Shown here: one piece after another, positions 18,010 to 27,150 of the stretch
Position numbering within the stretch: the stretch's first letter is position 1
Layout of the letters: every line of letters starts with the position of its first letter
NCBI GenBank assembly: GCA_034680345.1
Contig: JAXISZ010000012.1
Location: forward strand, 1-61,277
Origin: SXZD01 sp034680345
GTDB lineage: Bacteria; Pseudomonadota; Gammaproteobacteria; Burkholderiales; Burkholderiaceae_B
Length of the DNA stretch: 61,277 bases
Direction of reading: 5' to 3'
The notes under the pieces: model-generated
Told to the model about the DNA's origin: nothing
Seen by the model: the letters and a program-made list of their open reading frames with translations, nothing else
Databases searched by the model: none
Position numbers and translations under genes: made by a program

Positions 18010-19463
18010 GGGCTTTTAAAAATTTCTTGTTCGTTTAACTGTATTAGATGCAGAACCACTTGGCTAGGTAGCATCTGCGTTTGTTGTATTGCAAAATAGT
18101 TGGCTAACACATGTAATAACAGGTTTGGACTGATATAAAAACGCAGCTGCGATTTTGCTTGAATAACTAATTGTTGGCCGTAACATAAAAATTGACGACC
18201 CTTGTATGTTTGTTCATAGTTTGTTGTTTGGCAAGATACGCAAAGTAAATTTTCCAATAAAATGTTGAGCATGTCGTGGTGATAGATACAATGACTTTTT
18301 AACCAGTTTTTCCAATCAAAGTTTTTTGAATGTGAGGTGGTAATTGCATTTTGTAAATGCTGCCAACGTTGATGTAAATTTTTTAGATGAATAGATTTTT
18401 TAGCAGGCTCAGCATCTGTCCATAGACCAGTTAAAAAAATTCGCCTTGCATGTGTTACTTTATTAAATAAACGCCATTCATATTGAGGTGAGTTATGTTG
18501 ATATTGACATTGAACCCAAGCTTCAATTTGTAAGTCGTTAATCGTTGTGTTTTGTTGTTTTATTTGTAATAAGGTTTGATGGTTATTTTTTTGTTGGTGT
18601 CTGGATATATTGTGTATTTTAGGTATTGGTGTGGTTGATGTTGTGTTCTGATTTTGTATGTAAATGCTGTAATTGCATTGTTCAGGCGTTAAAACAAAAG
18701 ACTGTATTGCTTTTTCTACCCAAGGTGCGGCAATAACGGGATTGATTATTAAAATAGATTCAAGCCATTGAGGATCACGCCATGGTTTAGGCAAAGTATG
18801 GTTAAAACAGAGAGGTAAGCGTATATTCAGTATTTCTTGATCATACTTTCCAAGTAGTGTGTTAATTTTAAATACCGCACTGGCTTGTGGGTAACATAAA
18901 AAATCTTCTAGTAAGGCGCTATACCAAGGATGTGCTTGTGACCTTGGCCACAATAGCCGTTCAGGTGAGCTACCCAGGCCATTCCATTGAAGAATGTGTT
19001 TTCGTTTTTCGGAAATTTCTTGTTGTTGTCCTTGCAATAGCCCTTGAATTAGCAAATGACCTTCTGCCGTGTGGGCATTCAATGCCAAATTAAAGCTATT
19101 TTGGGTTTGTGCTGTGTTGGCTTTTAATTGTAGGCGTAACTTGTATTGATGAGTATTTGCAATCCACTCAATACCTGTATCACACAGTACCCAACCACTG
19201 TGACTATTTTTCCAAGCCGCACTACATTCTCGCAATTGTTGCCCCAGTGATATTAAACCCAATTGATGCCCAGTATCAATTTCTTGAAGATGATTTTTTT
19301 CATTTGGCCAATCAATTATTTTTGCTGTGTCTATATTTGCAAGCGACTCTGGATAATGAATGCGTAGAAGGTGCTCAATGCAGTGGTCTGTATGGTGGTC
19401 TAAGCGTTGCTGAAGTTGTTCAATGATCTTGGCTGTAGGGTTTTCTGTTATGGGTTGTTGCAT
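17973..19463 (-). CDS. tssF: Type VI secretion baseplate protein TssF (divergent)
   Basis: TssF forms the baseplate wedge with TssG, TssK and TssE. Here 496 residues against about 600 usually. Recognisable parts are a middle segment LLEDFLCYPQASAVFKI, matching the FPEKF-type region of the family, and a C-terminal run from YKGRQFLCYGQQLVI through LLLHVLANYFAIQQTQMLPS (a former FLaLY-sINSF helix) to WTLHPWNNQ. The N-terminal start helix of canonical TssF is poorly kept. The protein is strikingly rich in Gln, Asn, His and Ile and poor in Val (I count 12). It is the last-but-one gene of the leftward T6SS operon. Confidence 0.75.
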   Translation of the reverse strand: MQQPITENPTAKIIEQLQQRLDHHTDHCIEHLLRIHYPESLANIDTAKIIDWPNEKNHLQEIDTGHQLGLISLGQQLRECSAAWKNSHSGWVLCDTGIEWIANTHQYKLRLQLKANTAQTQNSFNLALNAHTAEGHLLIQGLLQGQQQEISEKRKHILQWNGLGSSPERLLWPRSQAHPWYSALLEDFLCYPQASAVFKINTLLGKYDQEILNIRLPLCFNHTLPKPWRDPQWLESILIINPVIAAPWVEKAIQSFVLTPEQCNYSIYIQNQNTTSTTPIPKIHNISRHQQKNNHQTLLQIKQQNTTINDLQIEAWVQCQYQHNSPQYEWRLFNKVTHARRIFLTGLWTDAEPAKKSIHLKNLHQRWQHLQNAITTSHSKNFDWKNWLKSHCIYHHDMLNILLENLLCVSCQTTNYEQTYKGRQFLCYGQQLVIQAKSQLRFYISPNLLLHVLANYFAIQQTQMLPSQVVLHLIQLNEQEIFKSPWTLHPWNNQTI

Positions 19464-19522
19464 TTTTTAATTTAAGCGGTGTCAATCAATAGACTTATAA
19501 ATAAGCTTATTTTAATGCGCTG

Positions 19523-20416
19523 TCATAGCTCTGGATTCTTGTATTGATTGCCATTTTCATCGGTATTGATTAAGTAAGGCAGCGATTGTTTAACAACGGC
19601 AAAAAAATGTCCTACTTTTCCTAATTGTTTATATTGTTTGCAATACTTTTCGTAGGCGTCTAGTAAGAGCATAGGGCTTATTTTAGGTGGTTTTGGTGTG
19701 TTTTCAGAAAAGAATCGGTCATTTCTTGGTGGATTAGCGTGTAATCGAACTGCCCAAGGTATATTGTGTTTTTCACCAGTTGAGCTTTGATCACACCATT
19801 GCCCTCGAATAATAATAATTTGTTCTGTATTTGGATGGCGTTGTATATGTTTTAGAACACGGGTTATAGACGGGTGATTTTCAATGGCATTGTCTTCACT
19901 TAGGTCGATTTGTGTGATTTGTTGTTGATGAAAGTCGGCATATTTTTTTAAGTAAAATAGTTGATCTTCAGCCAGTTGGTTTGGTTGGTTGATTTTAAGT
20001 TCTAAAATTTTTTTAGGAATAGAAACAGCGTTACCGCTGTTTATTTGAACAATTTCCTCCGTGTAAGGGCCAATTAGCACTTCAAGTTCAATGGCCACTT
20101 TAAAATGAGATTGCTCTTTTTCAAGAACCAGGGTTTCAATGATTTGCTGAGCTCGAATATTTTTTAATTGATTGGATGTGATTTTCTTTTGAAATTGGTC
20201 GATCCAATTTTGGCAAAAATAAAAAGCCACGCCGGAACTCAATCCAGCCATTCCACAAAAAATAAATTCGCTAACTTCTTGAGATAAAGGCAATCGAATT
20301 GGGAATTGCCCTAACAATAAAATAAAGTACCATAAGGTGCCAGTGATTAATGTTATGTAAAAGGCATTTTGGAATTTTCTGGTTTTAAATTGGGTCAGTG
20401 TATTCAATATCATCAT
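19523..20416 (-). CDS. Unknown two-TM membrane protein in the tssE position of the T6SS operon
   Basis: I do not recognise this 297-residue protein. It begins with a hairpin of two hydrophobic helices (about residues 18-36 and 49-68), then a charged helical stretch and a soluble alpha/beta region containing VAIELEVLIG, ITRVLKHIQRHPNTEQIIII and a tail around FFAVVKQSLPYLINTDENG. No gp25/TssE motif is visible, although tssE is the gene usually found between hcp and tssF. Canonical TssM starts with a similar two-TM hairpin that the TssM in this operon lacks, so a detached TssM N-terminal module is one possibility. An immunity or accessory protein is another. Start: tandem ATGs at 20416 and 20413. 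Confidence 0.6.
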   Translation of the reverse strand: MMILNTLTQFKTRKFQNAFYITLITGTLWYFILLLGQFPIRLPLSQEVSEFIFCGMAGLSSGVAFYFCQNWIDQFQKKITSNQLKNIRAQQIIETLVLEKEQSHFKVAIELEVLIGPYTEEIVQINSGNAVSIPKKILELKINQPNQLAEDQLFYLKKYADFHQQQITQIDLSEDNAIENHPSITRVLKHIQRHPNTEQIIIIRGQWCDQSSTGEKHNIPWAVRLHANPPRNDRFFSENTPKPPKISPMLLLDAYEKYCKQYKQLGKVGHFFAVVKQSLPYLINTDENGNQYKNPEL

Positions 20417-20425
20417 CGGTGTTAG

Positions 20426-20923
20426 TTAAGCAATGCTGCGGTTACTGGTTAGGTCCCATCCAGCGCTGATGTTGCCACCACCGCTACCATCGGCTCGTTT
20501 TTGTTGGGTGTATATCCAGCGGATTTTTCCGTAACTGAGTTCAAGTGTTTCGTGTGGAAAACCATTTAAATCAGGCGTCCCCTGTATTTGGACGCCTGAA
20601 ATTAAAACTTGTTCCAGTTGTATTTCTAGGTATTTCAGTTTTTGTCCGCCAGAGCGGCATACTTCCAAGCGAACATGGTTTAAATGTTTACCACTACAAC
20701 ATGCGTCATAAATTTTTGGGCTGGCTCTGTCAATGTGATGAATAACCCTTAAAGCCCCATGATTAACCCGTTCAGATGTAGCGCCTCCAACTGAGCTGGC
20801 TGTTGAGGATGCAGGTTGATCAATGTTGTGACTAAAGGAGAGTACTTCAATCCATTCAGGATGTTGTTCATCCATACTTTCGCCAGGAATTCCGTCTATT
20901 TTTAAAAATGCATCAAAAGCCAT
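20426..20923 (-). CDS. hcp: Type VI secretion tube protein Hcp (TssD)
   Basis: Hcp hexamers stack to form the inner tube fired by the sheath. The start AFDAFLKIDGIPGES, the EVLSFSHNI strand, DRASPKIYDACCSGKH, and the C-terminal YGKIRWIYTQQ followed by GGGNISAGWDLTSN are all diagnostic. Length 165 is normal. It lies 26 bases after tssC and 9 bases before the unknown membrane gene. It is one of the best conserved proteins in the locus, in contrast to TssM, TssF and TssG. Confidence 0.96.
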   Translation of the reverse strand: MAFDAFLKIDGIPGESMDEQHPEWIEVLSFSHNIDQPASSTASSVGGATSERVNHGALRVIHHIDRASPKIYDACCSGKHLNHVRLEVCRSGGQKLKYLEIQLEQVLISGVQIQGTPDLNGFPHETLELSYGKIRWIYTQQKRADGSGGGNISAGWDLTSNRSIA

Positions 20924-20949
20924 AAAAATTCTTTCTATATAGGGATGAG

Positions 20950-22455
20950 TTACCGAGAAGCGGCAGGAAGTTCAGTCACTAACTGTAAAGACACATTAAG
21001 TTCGTCTAATTGAAAGTGCGGACGTAGAAAAACCGCCGCTTTGTATTGTCCCGGACGGCCTGGTGAGTCACTGACCTCTACATGAGCTTGCCGCAGCGGA
21101 AACCGCGCTTTGGCTTGCTGACTTGCCGAGTCGTCGAGTAGAACATATTGAGCTAACCATTGATTTAAAAAATTTTGTACTTGATCGGCGCAGTTAAAAC
21201 TACCAATTTTGTCGCGAACGATAGCCTTGAGGTAGTGCGCAATCCGAGAAATAGCAAAAATATACGGTAACTGTGCCCCTAAGCGGGCATTGGCATTGAT
21301 TTGGTGATTGTTATAACGGGGGGTGTCTTGTGCGCTTTGACCACTGAAAAAAACAGCATAGTTGCTATTTTTGCAATACACCAAACCAATAAAACCCAAG
21401 TCAGACAATTGTTTTTCTAACCGATCACTTAAGGCAATATCAGTTGGACAGTGCACTAGGGTTTCACCTATTTCATTATGAAAAGTAAATACAGGTAATT
21501 CCTGAATTAACCCGCCACCTTCTACACCGCGCGTGGCTGCAAGCCAACCAAATTGATTAAATGCTTTAATTAAATTGCCACTGTAGGCTACATTGGCTGC
21601 CAGCCAAAGTAGAGATTGACCATGTGGTGCCGAGATATTTTCGTGGTAGATAAAGTTTTGTGTGGCTTGATGATGTGGGTTGTATGGTTCTCTGCCTATG
21701 GTTCTTGGTAATATCATAGCCAGATATCTGGCTTCTTCACTTTGTCTAAATTGTTGCCATTTTTGATGCTGTGGGCCAGATAGTAATTCTTGTACATTAA
21801 TGATTTGGTTGAGATCGGTGTAATGCTGTAAACCAAAAAAATGTGGGGATGGTGTAGCTAAGAGCGGTGCATGAGCACAAGCGCAAATTCGCGTTAAGTT
21901 TTCTAATAAAAATAAATCGTCTGGAGTGTTCTCTATAGGATGACTTAGAATGATGGCCGAAAATGGAGTCCCACCAAAGCTACCATATTCGTTTTCATCA
22001 ATAAGTCTAAAAAGATGGCTTTGAGAAAAGTCATTTGCATAGCGCAAATCTTCTAATAATTCATCATGATTAATGTTTAAAATTTTTATTTGAACATAAT
22101 CATTGTTTTCAATTTTATTTAATAAATATTCTAAAGATCGCCAACTGGATTCTAATGATTGAAATTTTGGATGATGCAAAATATCATCAACTTGTTTAGA
22201 AAGTTTTTCATCAATTTTGGCAATTAACCAATCAATGTACTGACAAATTGAGAGTTCATTTTTTTCTGAAAAAATTGATTGTTCTGCGTGTAAAATGTCA
22301 ATCGCTGTGTTGAGTTTTTCGCATTCCTCTTCTGAAATGTTCCAAAAAAAATTATTCCAAATGGGTCTAAAATTAACATTCATTGAATGATGTTGAGGTG
22401 TGATTGCAGTGCTTGTATTTTCAGTGATGATTTTCTCTATGCTTGGTTTGCTCAT
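20950..22455 (-). CDS. tssC: Type VI secretion contractile sheath large subunit TssC
   Basis: TssC with TssB forms the contractile sheath. Highly conserved family blocks are present in order: FQSLESSWRSLEYLL, YGSFGGTPFSAIILSH, RQSEEARYLAMILPR, GWLAATRGVEGGGLIQELP, DLGFIGLVYCKNSNYAVFF, NANARLGAQLPYIFAISRIA and RDKIGSF, ending with FLRPHFQLDELNVSLQLV. 501 residues, normal. The strength of conservation argues the secretion system is under selection and not a relic. Confidence 0.97.
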   Translation of the reverse strand: MSKPSIEKIITENTSTAITPQHHSMNVNFRPIWNNFFWNISEEECEKLNTAIDILHAEQSIFSEKNELSICQYIDWLIAKIDEKLSKQVDDILHHPKFQSLESSWRSLEYLLNKIENNDYVQIKILNINHDELLEDLRYANDFSQSHLFRLIDENEYGSFGGTPFSAIILSHPIENTPDDLFLLENLTRICACAHAPLLATPSPHFFGLQHYTDLNQIINVQELLSGPQHQKWQQFRQSEEARYLAMILPRTIGREPYNPHHQATQNFIYHENISAPHGQSLLWLAANVAYSGNLIKAFNQFGWLAATRGVEGGGLIQELPVFTFHNEIGETLVHCPTDIALSDRLEKQLSDLGFIGLVYCKNSNYAVFFSGQSAQDTPRYNNHQINANARLGAQLPYIFAISRIAHYLKAIVRDKIGSFNCADQVQNFLNQWLAQYVLLDDSASQQAKARFPLRQAHVEVSDSPGRPGQYKAAVFLRPHFQLDELNVSLQLVTELPAASR

Positions 22456-22512
22456 CTAAATTGGCTTTCTATCGTTATAATTTAAAGGTCAATAGCAGTA
22501 CAGTAGAGTGAT

Positions 22513-22986
22513 TTAATGGTTTTTAAGCCATTGGTTAAGTTGCCTTTGCAGAGACGTTTGACCAATGAGTCGATTTCGTAAAATCGCAAGGGATTTGCGT
22601 TTATTTGCTAAAAATTTTAGTTCAGTATTTTGGTTAACAATCGCGTCTGGATGAAAGTCTTGCATACACTGAAAAAGCATTTTGATATTGGCAATTTCAC
22701 TGGGGTTTAATTTGTTTGAGGCCTTCGGTATGGAAAAATTTAAACTAGGTTGTATAACTGACATGGTTTGATCAATTTGATTTTTTTTTACAGGTATAAA
22801 TCCTTTGGCTAGTGCATTTTGAGGCGTTTTTTTTTCTGATTCACCTAAATTTAAAATTAGGCCAATGACCATGGGTAATTCTTTTTGTTCTGTGGCGTTA
22901 CCAATATCAATTTCATAGGTAATATTGACTCGCGGTGGCCTGATTCGGCTCATGCGTTGCTGTACGGAATTAGTTAGCATATTCAA
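22513..22986 (-). CDS. tssB: Type VI secretion contractile sheath small subunit TssB
   Basis: Partner of TssC in the sheath. The N-terminus SVQQRMSRIRPPRVNITYEI and the strand KELPMVIGLILNLG match the family, as does the central PSLNFSIPK and the C-terminal NTELKFLANKRKSLAILRNRL helix (given in part). 157 residues, slightly short. The start overlaps the end of tssM by 17 bases, suggesting translational coupling; an internal ATG within the overlap two codons later is also possible. Confidence 0.93.
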   Translation of the reverse strand: MNMLTNSVQQRMSRIRPPRVNITYEIDIGNATEQKELPMVIGLILNLGESEKKTPQNALAKGFIPVKKNQIDQTMSVIQPSLNFSIPKASNKLNPSEIANIKMLFQCMQDFHPDAIVNQNTELKFLANKRKSLAILRNRLIGQTSLQRQLNQWLKNH

Positions 22987-25819
22987 GTCCTTTAATGAGG
23001 TTGTTTGGCAAAGGCCATTGGTTTAAAAAATTAATCTGATTTGGGGAGATTCCAGAAATATGGCGATAACGCATCACAAAATGTTGATGCTGTTCATTAC
23101 AGATAGGCCATGACAATTTAAAGACATTTCCTTGGTTTTCTATGCGGGCCTTGCGCAGGCTTTTAATCCATGACATTCGACCGCTGGCAATGGCGTGGTT
23201 ACATGTTTGTCCATTGGTTTTTACAACATGAATGCGTAGACCTTGTTCATGTTCTTGACCTTGCCATGAAAGTAAATGCCATTGTTCTAAACCATTTCGA
23301 TAAGCAATCGTTTGTCCTTCGAATGTTAAGTACTGTTCTTGAAATTCAGGGTCTGGAAGAATATTGATTTCAAACTCGGCCAGACCTGAGGTAGGCTGTT
23401 TATTTTGAATATTTTGTAGTCGATTTATTAGCAGCATAAAGTTTGGGTCCAAATCGATTCGATATCCCCATTGCCAAGATTGTTGTAGATATGAGTTAAA
23501 TTTTTGAATAGATTTAATTTGAATTCCAAATTGATTTTCTAAAAATTCTTGTACGCTTGTATTGTTTTGCTCAATAATTTGTTTTAATTCTTCAGCCGTA
23601 GCGTCATTACCTTTGTTATTAAACGGATAGAGTTGGGTGATTTGTAGCAGTTGTGTGCGGCTATGTTGTTGCCATTGAATATTCATTTTTTCAATGTGTT
23701 TTGTGTAAATTTTGTGTAAAGCAAGATGAAGTGGTCGGGTCATTAAGTCCAGTAAGGCCTGAGTTGTTGGTTTGTTGGATTTGGTTTTTTCAAGGGTAAT
23801 TGATTGTAAAAATTGCGTAATAGGATGATTTGTTGAGTTCAATAAAATCCCCCACGCGGCGTTACTTTCTGTTGCTGCAAGAATAGATAAACTGTTGTAA
23901 GCAGAAATGCCTAATTCTTCTATTTGTTTTAATTTTTTTTCATTAGAAAATAAATTGTTAGTATTGGTATGAATGTTTAAGAATTGCTCTGCAGATTCAA
24001 TTTTTTTTGAAATCATTTGTATTGCTTGAGCTTGGTTAGAAAGCACTTGTTGTCCCAATGCATTAAGCTCGTTAATTTCTAGTTTGCTTTTTGGAATAAT
24101 GTTTTTAATGCCTTGTGTCCAAGCATTATTAAATTGTTCAATTAGGTTTTTTTGCCAATTTTTTTGTTTTAATATATTTGTATCAGTGGCTGAAATAATT
24201 AAATTTTTGTTTAATACCCAGTCGTAAATGCTACATCCCTGATTGAAGCAGTCTTGAAGTTGTTGATTAGCTTTTGAAGATTTTCCTGTGTACAAACCAG
24301 AAACTGGAACGGTGATGTCGAATTGTTCAATCAATTGATCAGGCCATTGAGCAACAATATTTGTGCTTTGCGATAAACCATTTAATTGATTAATTAACCA
24401 CCATTGTTCAATCGTAAATTCATTGCTACGGTTGGCGTAGGCAATGAGTTGATTTCTGACATCATTAATCATCAATTCATTTTTAGGGTCCTTAGGTTCC
24501 CATTGGACTAAGCTTTCTTCAATCAATGGCATAACCTGATTGGTGTTGAGTTTGGCATCTTTTTCTTTTTCAGTGGTTAATGCATAGCCAAGTAAAGTTT
24601 GAGCGGTTGCTGCAATATCGCGTTGCACATTTGAATAGGCCATCAGATAAACTTTTAAGATTCGATATGCATGCTCATGACTTGCTAAGTTACTTTTTTT
24701 TTGTTGAACAATTTCTAGGTAGCGGTTTAAGTCTTGATGAAGGGCTTGTAAACCTTTTTCAAAGGTACACTGATTAATCCAGTATTTTGCTTTTTTTGTT
24801 TGTTGTTGTACTGTTTTTTGATATGTTTGATGTTGTATTGGAAAAAGATAGTATGTTGCTTTAATTGATTTTAAAGATGCTTGATTCAATTGGTGTTGCC
24901 AGTTTTGTAATTGTTGCCATGACATGGGGTCACAGGTGTGTTGTGCTAAGTATTTTGTAGCCTGTTCAAGTGGTTGATTGTGTTTATATAAAGTGAATTC
25001 AATAGCTAAAGCCAGCACTGTATATAAAAAGAAAAATAAGCTAAAAACTGCAATTATTTTTTTGATTTTTGTGAGGCGATAATGGTTTTTTTTATGCAGT
25101 ATTAAAAAGGTTTTTTTTAAAATACTGTTGCTTTTATTGTTTCCTGGGATTGCAGCACAACAGAGTTGCATATTTTTAAAGTTGCCATTTTCTTTAAGTT
25201 TTTTTTGTACACTTTCAATTTTTTGTTTCAATTCATTCCATTTTAATAAAGCCGCGTTTTGTTCCCAGAATAAATTAGGCTGTTCTTGAGCATCTTGAAT
25301 TTGCCATGCGTTTTTTTGAATGTTGATAAGTTGCTGGGTTAGTTTTGAATTTTTTTCTTGAAGGTTGATTAAATATCCTTCAGCAATAAATTGTTTTAAG
25401 GTGTTTTGCAAATACAGTCCCAATTGAATTTTATGGGATTGATATTGAATAATTTGCTTACTAAATTTCTTTAAAACTTGAATGCAGTGGCTTAGCGGTT
25501 GGTTATCGTCCGTTACCCATTGAGAAATAGAAAGAACATAAACCATCCCTAAGATGCGATATTTTTTATTTAAAAATTGAATCAATAACTTGATGGTGTG
25601 TTCTTGCTGTACTTTTTTTAAATGGATTAAACATACCTCGTACTGTTCAGTTTGTATTAGTTGAACTCCGGTTTCAGAAATATTCTCGTGATTCTCCTGA
25701 AAATTATCATTAAAATTCAGTGGACTGCTAGTTCCCTGTAGTTCTTGTATAAAATCAATTTCAGACAGTTCTGGTTCTAACAGAAACAACCAGAGGTTAT
25801 TCGGGCTTTTGAAAATCAT
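22970..25819 (-). CDS. tssM: Type VI secretion membrane-complex protein TssM (IcmF-like), N-terminally divergent
   Basis: TssM spans the inner membrane and reaches the outer-membrane lipoprotein TssJ. The C-terminal domain is recognisable: GRMSWIKSLRKARI stands for the family GPWALFRLL-type helix, preceded by LSWQGQEHEQGLRIHV and ending FLNQWPLPNNL. A single clear TM lies at about residues 255-275, followed by a long Gln/Asn-rich periplasmic region. The first 250 residues have no TM hairpin and no Walker A motif, both usual in TssM (3 TM, about 1100-1200 residues). At 949 residues it is short. ATGA overlap with the M15 gene upstream and a 17-base overlap with tssB indicate one operon. Confidence 0.85.
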   Translation of the reverse strand: MIFKSPNNLWLFLLEPELSEIDFIQELQGTSSPLNFNDNFQENHENISETGVQLIQTEQYEVCLIHLKKVQQEHTIKLLIQFLNKKYRILGMVYVLSISQWVTDDNQPLSHCIQVLKKFSKQIIQYQSHKIQLGLYLQNTLKQFIAEGYLINLQEKNSKLTQQLINIQKNAWQIQDAQEQPNLFWEQNAALLKWNELKQKIESVQKKLKENGNFKNMQLCCAAIPGNNKSNSILKKTFLILHKKNHYRLTKIKKIIAVFSLFFFLYTVLALAIEFTLYKHNQPLEQATKYLAQHTCDPMSWQQLQNWQHQLNQASLKSIKATYYLFPIQHQTYQKTVQQQTKKAKYWINQCTFEKGLQALHQDLNRYLEIVQQKKSNLASHEHAYRILKVYLMAYSNVQRDIAATAQTLLGYALTTEKEKDAKLNTNQVMPLIEESLVQWEPKDPKNELMINDVRNQLIAYANRSNEFTIEQWWLINQLNGLSQSTNIVAQWPDQLIEQFDITVPVSGLYTGKSSKANQQLQDCFNQGCSIYDWVLNKNLIISATDTNILKQKNWQKNLIEQFNNAWTQGIKNIIPKSKLEINELNALGQQVLSNQAQAIQMISKKIESAEQFLNIHTNTNNLFSNEKKLKQIEELGISAYNSLSILAATESNAAWGILLNSTNHPITQFLQSITLEKTKSNKPTTQALLDLMTRPLHLALHKIYTKHIEKMNIQWQQHSRTQLLQITQLYPFNNKGNDATAEELKQIIEQNNTSVQEFLENQFGIQIKSIQKFNSYLQQSWQWGYRIDLDPNFMLLINRLQNIQNKQPTSGLAEFEINILPDPEFQEQYLTFEGQTIAYRNGLEQWHLLSWQGQEHEQGLRIHVVKTNGQTCNHAIASGRMSWIKSLRKARIENQGNVFKLSWPICNEQHQHFVMRYRHISGISPNQINFLNQWPLPNNLIKGLEYAN

Positions 25820-26502
25820 GGCTCATGCGTTTCTTCAATGTGTCCAAAGTCATTCAATGCCCAGTTACCCCCCCAAACCAATTGATATTCTTCCGCTAAT
25901 TTTCCTAATTTTTGATACGCTTGAAGGGTTTCTGGGAGATTAATATTTTGAGAAATATGGCCATTGATAATAGGCGCAAGATCTACAGCCAGGCCTTTTT
26001 CATGCATACTTTGGCCTGCCTGAGCATTTGTTACAACGCTCTCGTTGGCTATACCACGCCGTCCTATTTCGTATAGCTGAACTTGACGCTGTGTTGATCG
26101 ATAAGACTCTAGAATTGTAAATTTCAAACCGTTGGCATTTAGTGTGCTGAGAATATTTTTTACTTTTTCAGCAAATTTAGGTTGCAATCTGTTTAAGTGA
26201 TGATAATTTGCATTTTTTTGGTTAGCTGTGTCATTTGGAATTTTTGAATCAGTTGGTTGGCTTGGGTTTATAGATTGTTGTGGCGTGGTGAATGCTATGG
26301 CATCTAAATGCGTGTGCTGTTGATTTGAAGTGCTTTTAATTCCGTTATAAGTCGCTGTAATCAGTGGTTTTGGGTTTTCTAGTAAATGCTGATTTAAAAA
26401 CAAGATACTCCCCCCAGGAATTAACGAGATAATTACGATGGGTGATGCTTGACGGAGTGCATTCACAAGCTTTGGTAAAGAGGCTTTTATACTGAAATAC
26501 AT
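25816..26502 (-). CDS. M15-family peptidoglycan peptidase, TagX-like, heading the T6SS operon
   Basis: Zinc peptidase of the M15 type (D,D- or L,D-/L-Ala-D-Glu-endopeptidases that cut peptidoglycan stems). From the ATG at 26502 the ligands are H167 and D174 in SMHEKGLAVDLAP and H221 in DFGHIEE; WGGNW precedes the last. An N-terminal hydrophobic helix (about residues 20-42) would export or anchor it in the periplasm, followed by a Ser/Gln/Asn-rich linker. In Acinetobacter the L,D-endopeptidase TagX opens the wall for T6SS assembly; this gene, in a T6SS operon just before tssM, is a good candidate for the same job. A TTG at 26550 would overlap tssJ and is less likely. Confidence 0.85.
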   Translation of the reverse strand: MYFSIKASLPKLVNALRQASPIVIISLIPGGSILFLNQHLLENPKPLITATYNGIKSTSNQQHTHLDAIAFTTPQQSINPSQPTDSKIPNDTANQKNANYHHLNRLQPKFAEKVKNILSTLNANGLKFTILESYRSTQRQVQLYEIGRRGIANESVVTNAQAGQSMHEKGLAVDLAPIINGHISQNINLPETLQAYQKLGKLAEEYQLVWGGNWALNDFGHIEETHEP

Positions 26503-26526
26503 TGGTTTCAAGGAACGTGTGTTTGA

Positions 26527-27150
26527 ATGTATAAAAAATTTAACAAACAACTGGGATCATTCCTAAAGGTTACAACCGTTGTGGTGATGCTTATGGCCCT
26601 CACAAGTTGTCACTCTTTGACATGGTTACAAACAAAAAATATTGAATTGCGCACTGATTTTCAGTTAAACCCAGATGATCTTGGTCGGCCATTGTCGATG
26701 CTGATTCGTTTGTATGAGTTGAGATCTAGACAACATTTTGACGCGTTAACTTTGCATGATTTAACACAGGTGGTTGATGAAAAGCGCGTACTGGGAGAAG
26801 ACTTAATTTTACGACACGAGTTTTTTTTGCAACCTGCTTCGCAGCGTACAATTTCTTTGACACCTCATCAAAATACAAGGTATTTGGCTTGGGTTGGTTT
26901 TTATCGCAATCCTTATGCACAGCCTTGGCGAGTCATCCAGCCAATTGATGAGGTACAACGTTCTGGAGGTGCTTTATGGGTTGGTAGTTGTGGTTTGATG
27001 TGGCGTTTAAAACCTTTACAAGTTGGGGATGAATCAGAAAAAAATTGTTTTAAAGCGTTTGAAGACAATACGGCCGTGCTATCAGAGACGGTGCCTGCAA
27101 TACCAAATAAGATGAATAATCGGGTAAAACGCAGAAGGAGTGAACGGTGA
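26527..27150 (+). CDS. tssJ: Type VI secretion outer-membrane lipoprotein TssJ
   Basis: TssJ anchors the T6SS membrane complex in the outer membrane and contacts TssM. A basic start (MYKKFNKQ) and hydrophobic core end in the lipobox ALTSC (acylated Cys at about residue 28). The mature part carries the TssJ transthyretin-like segments NPDDLGRPLSMLIRLYEL, TQVVDEKRVLGEDL, and RYLAWVGFYRNPYAQPWRVI (given in part). ATG 26527 is supported by AAGGAA about 11 bases upstream and by the complete signal peptide. It is divergent from the M15 gene with only 24 bases between starts, so the two T6SS transcripts must have overlapping promoter sequences. Ends in a GTGA overlap with tssK. Confidence 0.93.
   Translation: MYKKFNKQLGSFLKVTTVVVMLMALTSCHSLTWLQTKNIELRTDFQLNPDDLGRPLSMLIRLYELRSRQHFDALTLHDLTQVVDEKRVLGEDLILRHEFFLQPASQRTISLTPHQNTRYLAWVGFYRNPYAQPWRVIQPIDEVQRSGGALWVGSCGLMWRLKPLQVGDESEKNCFKAFEDNTAVLSETVPAIPNKMNNRVKRRRSER

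Noticed and set aside
17332..26502. Remnant phage tail cluster
   Set aside because: TssB, TssC, Hcp, TssJ, TssK and TssL are clearly T6SS proteins and no head, tape-measure or lysis genes are present.
26503..26550. Longer M15 peptidase starting at TTG 26550
   Set aside because: It would overlap the tssJ start, uses a weak start codon and adds 16 residues before the hydrophobic segment without family support.
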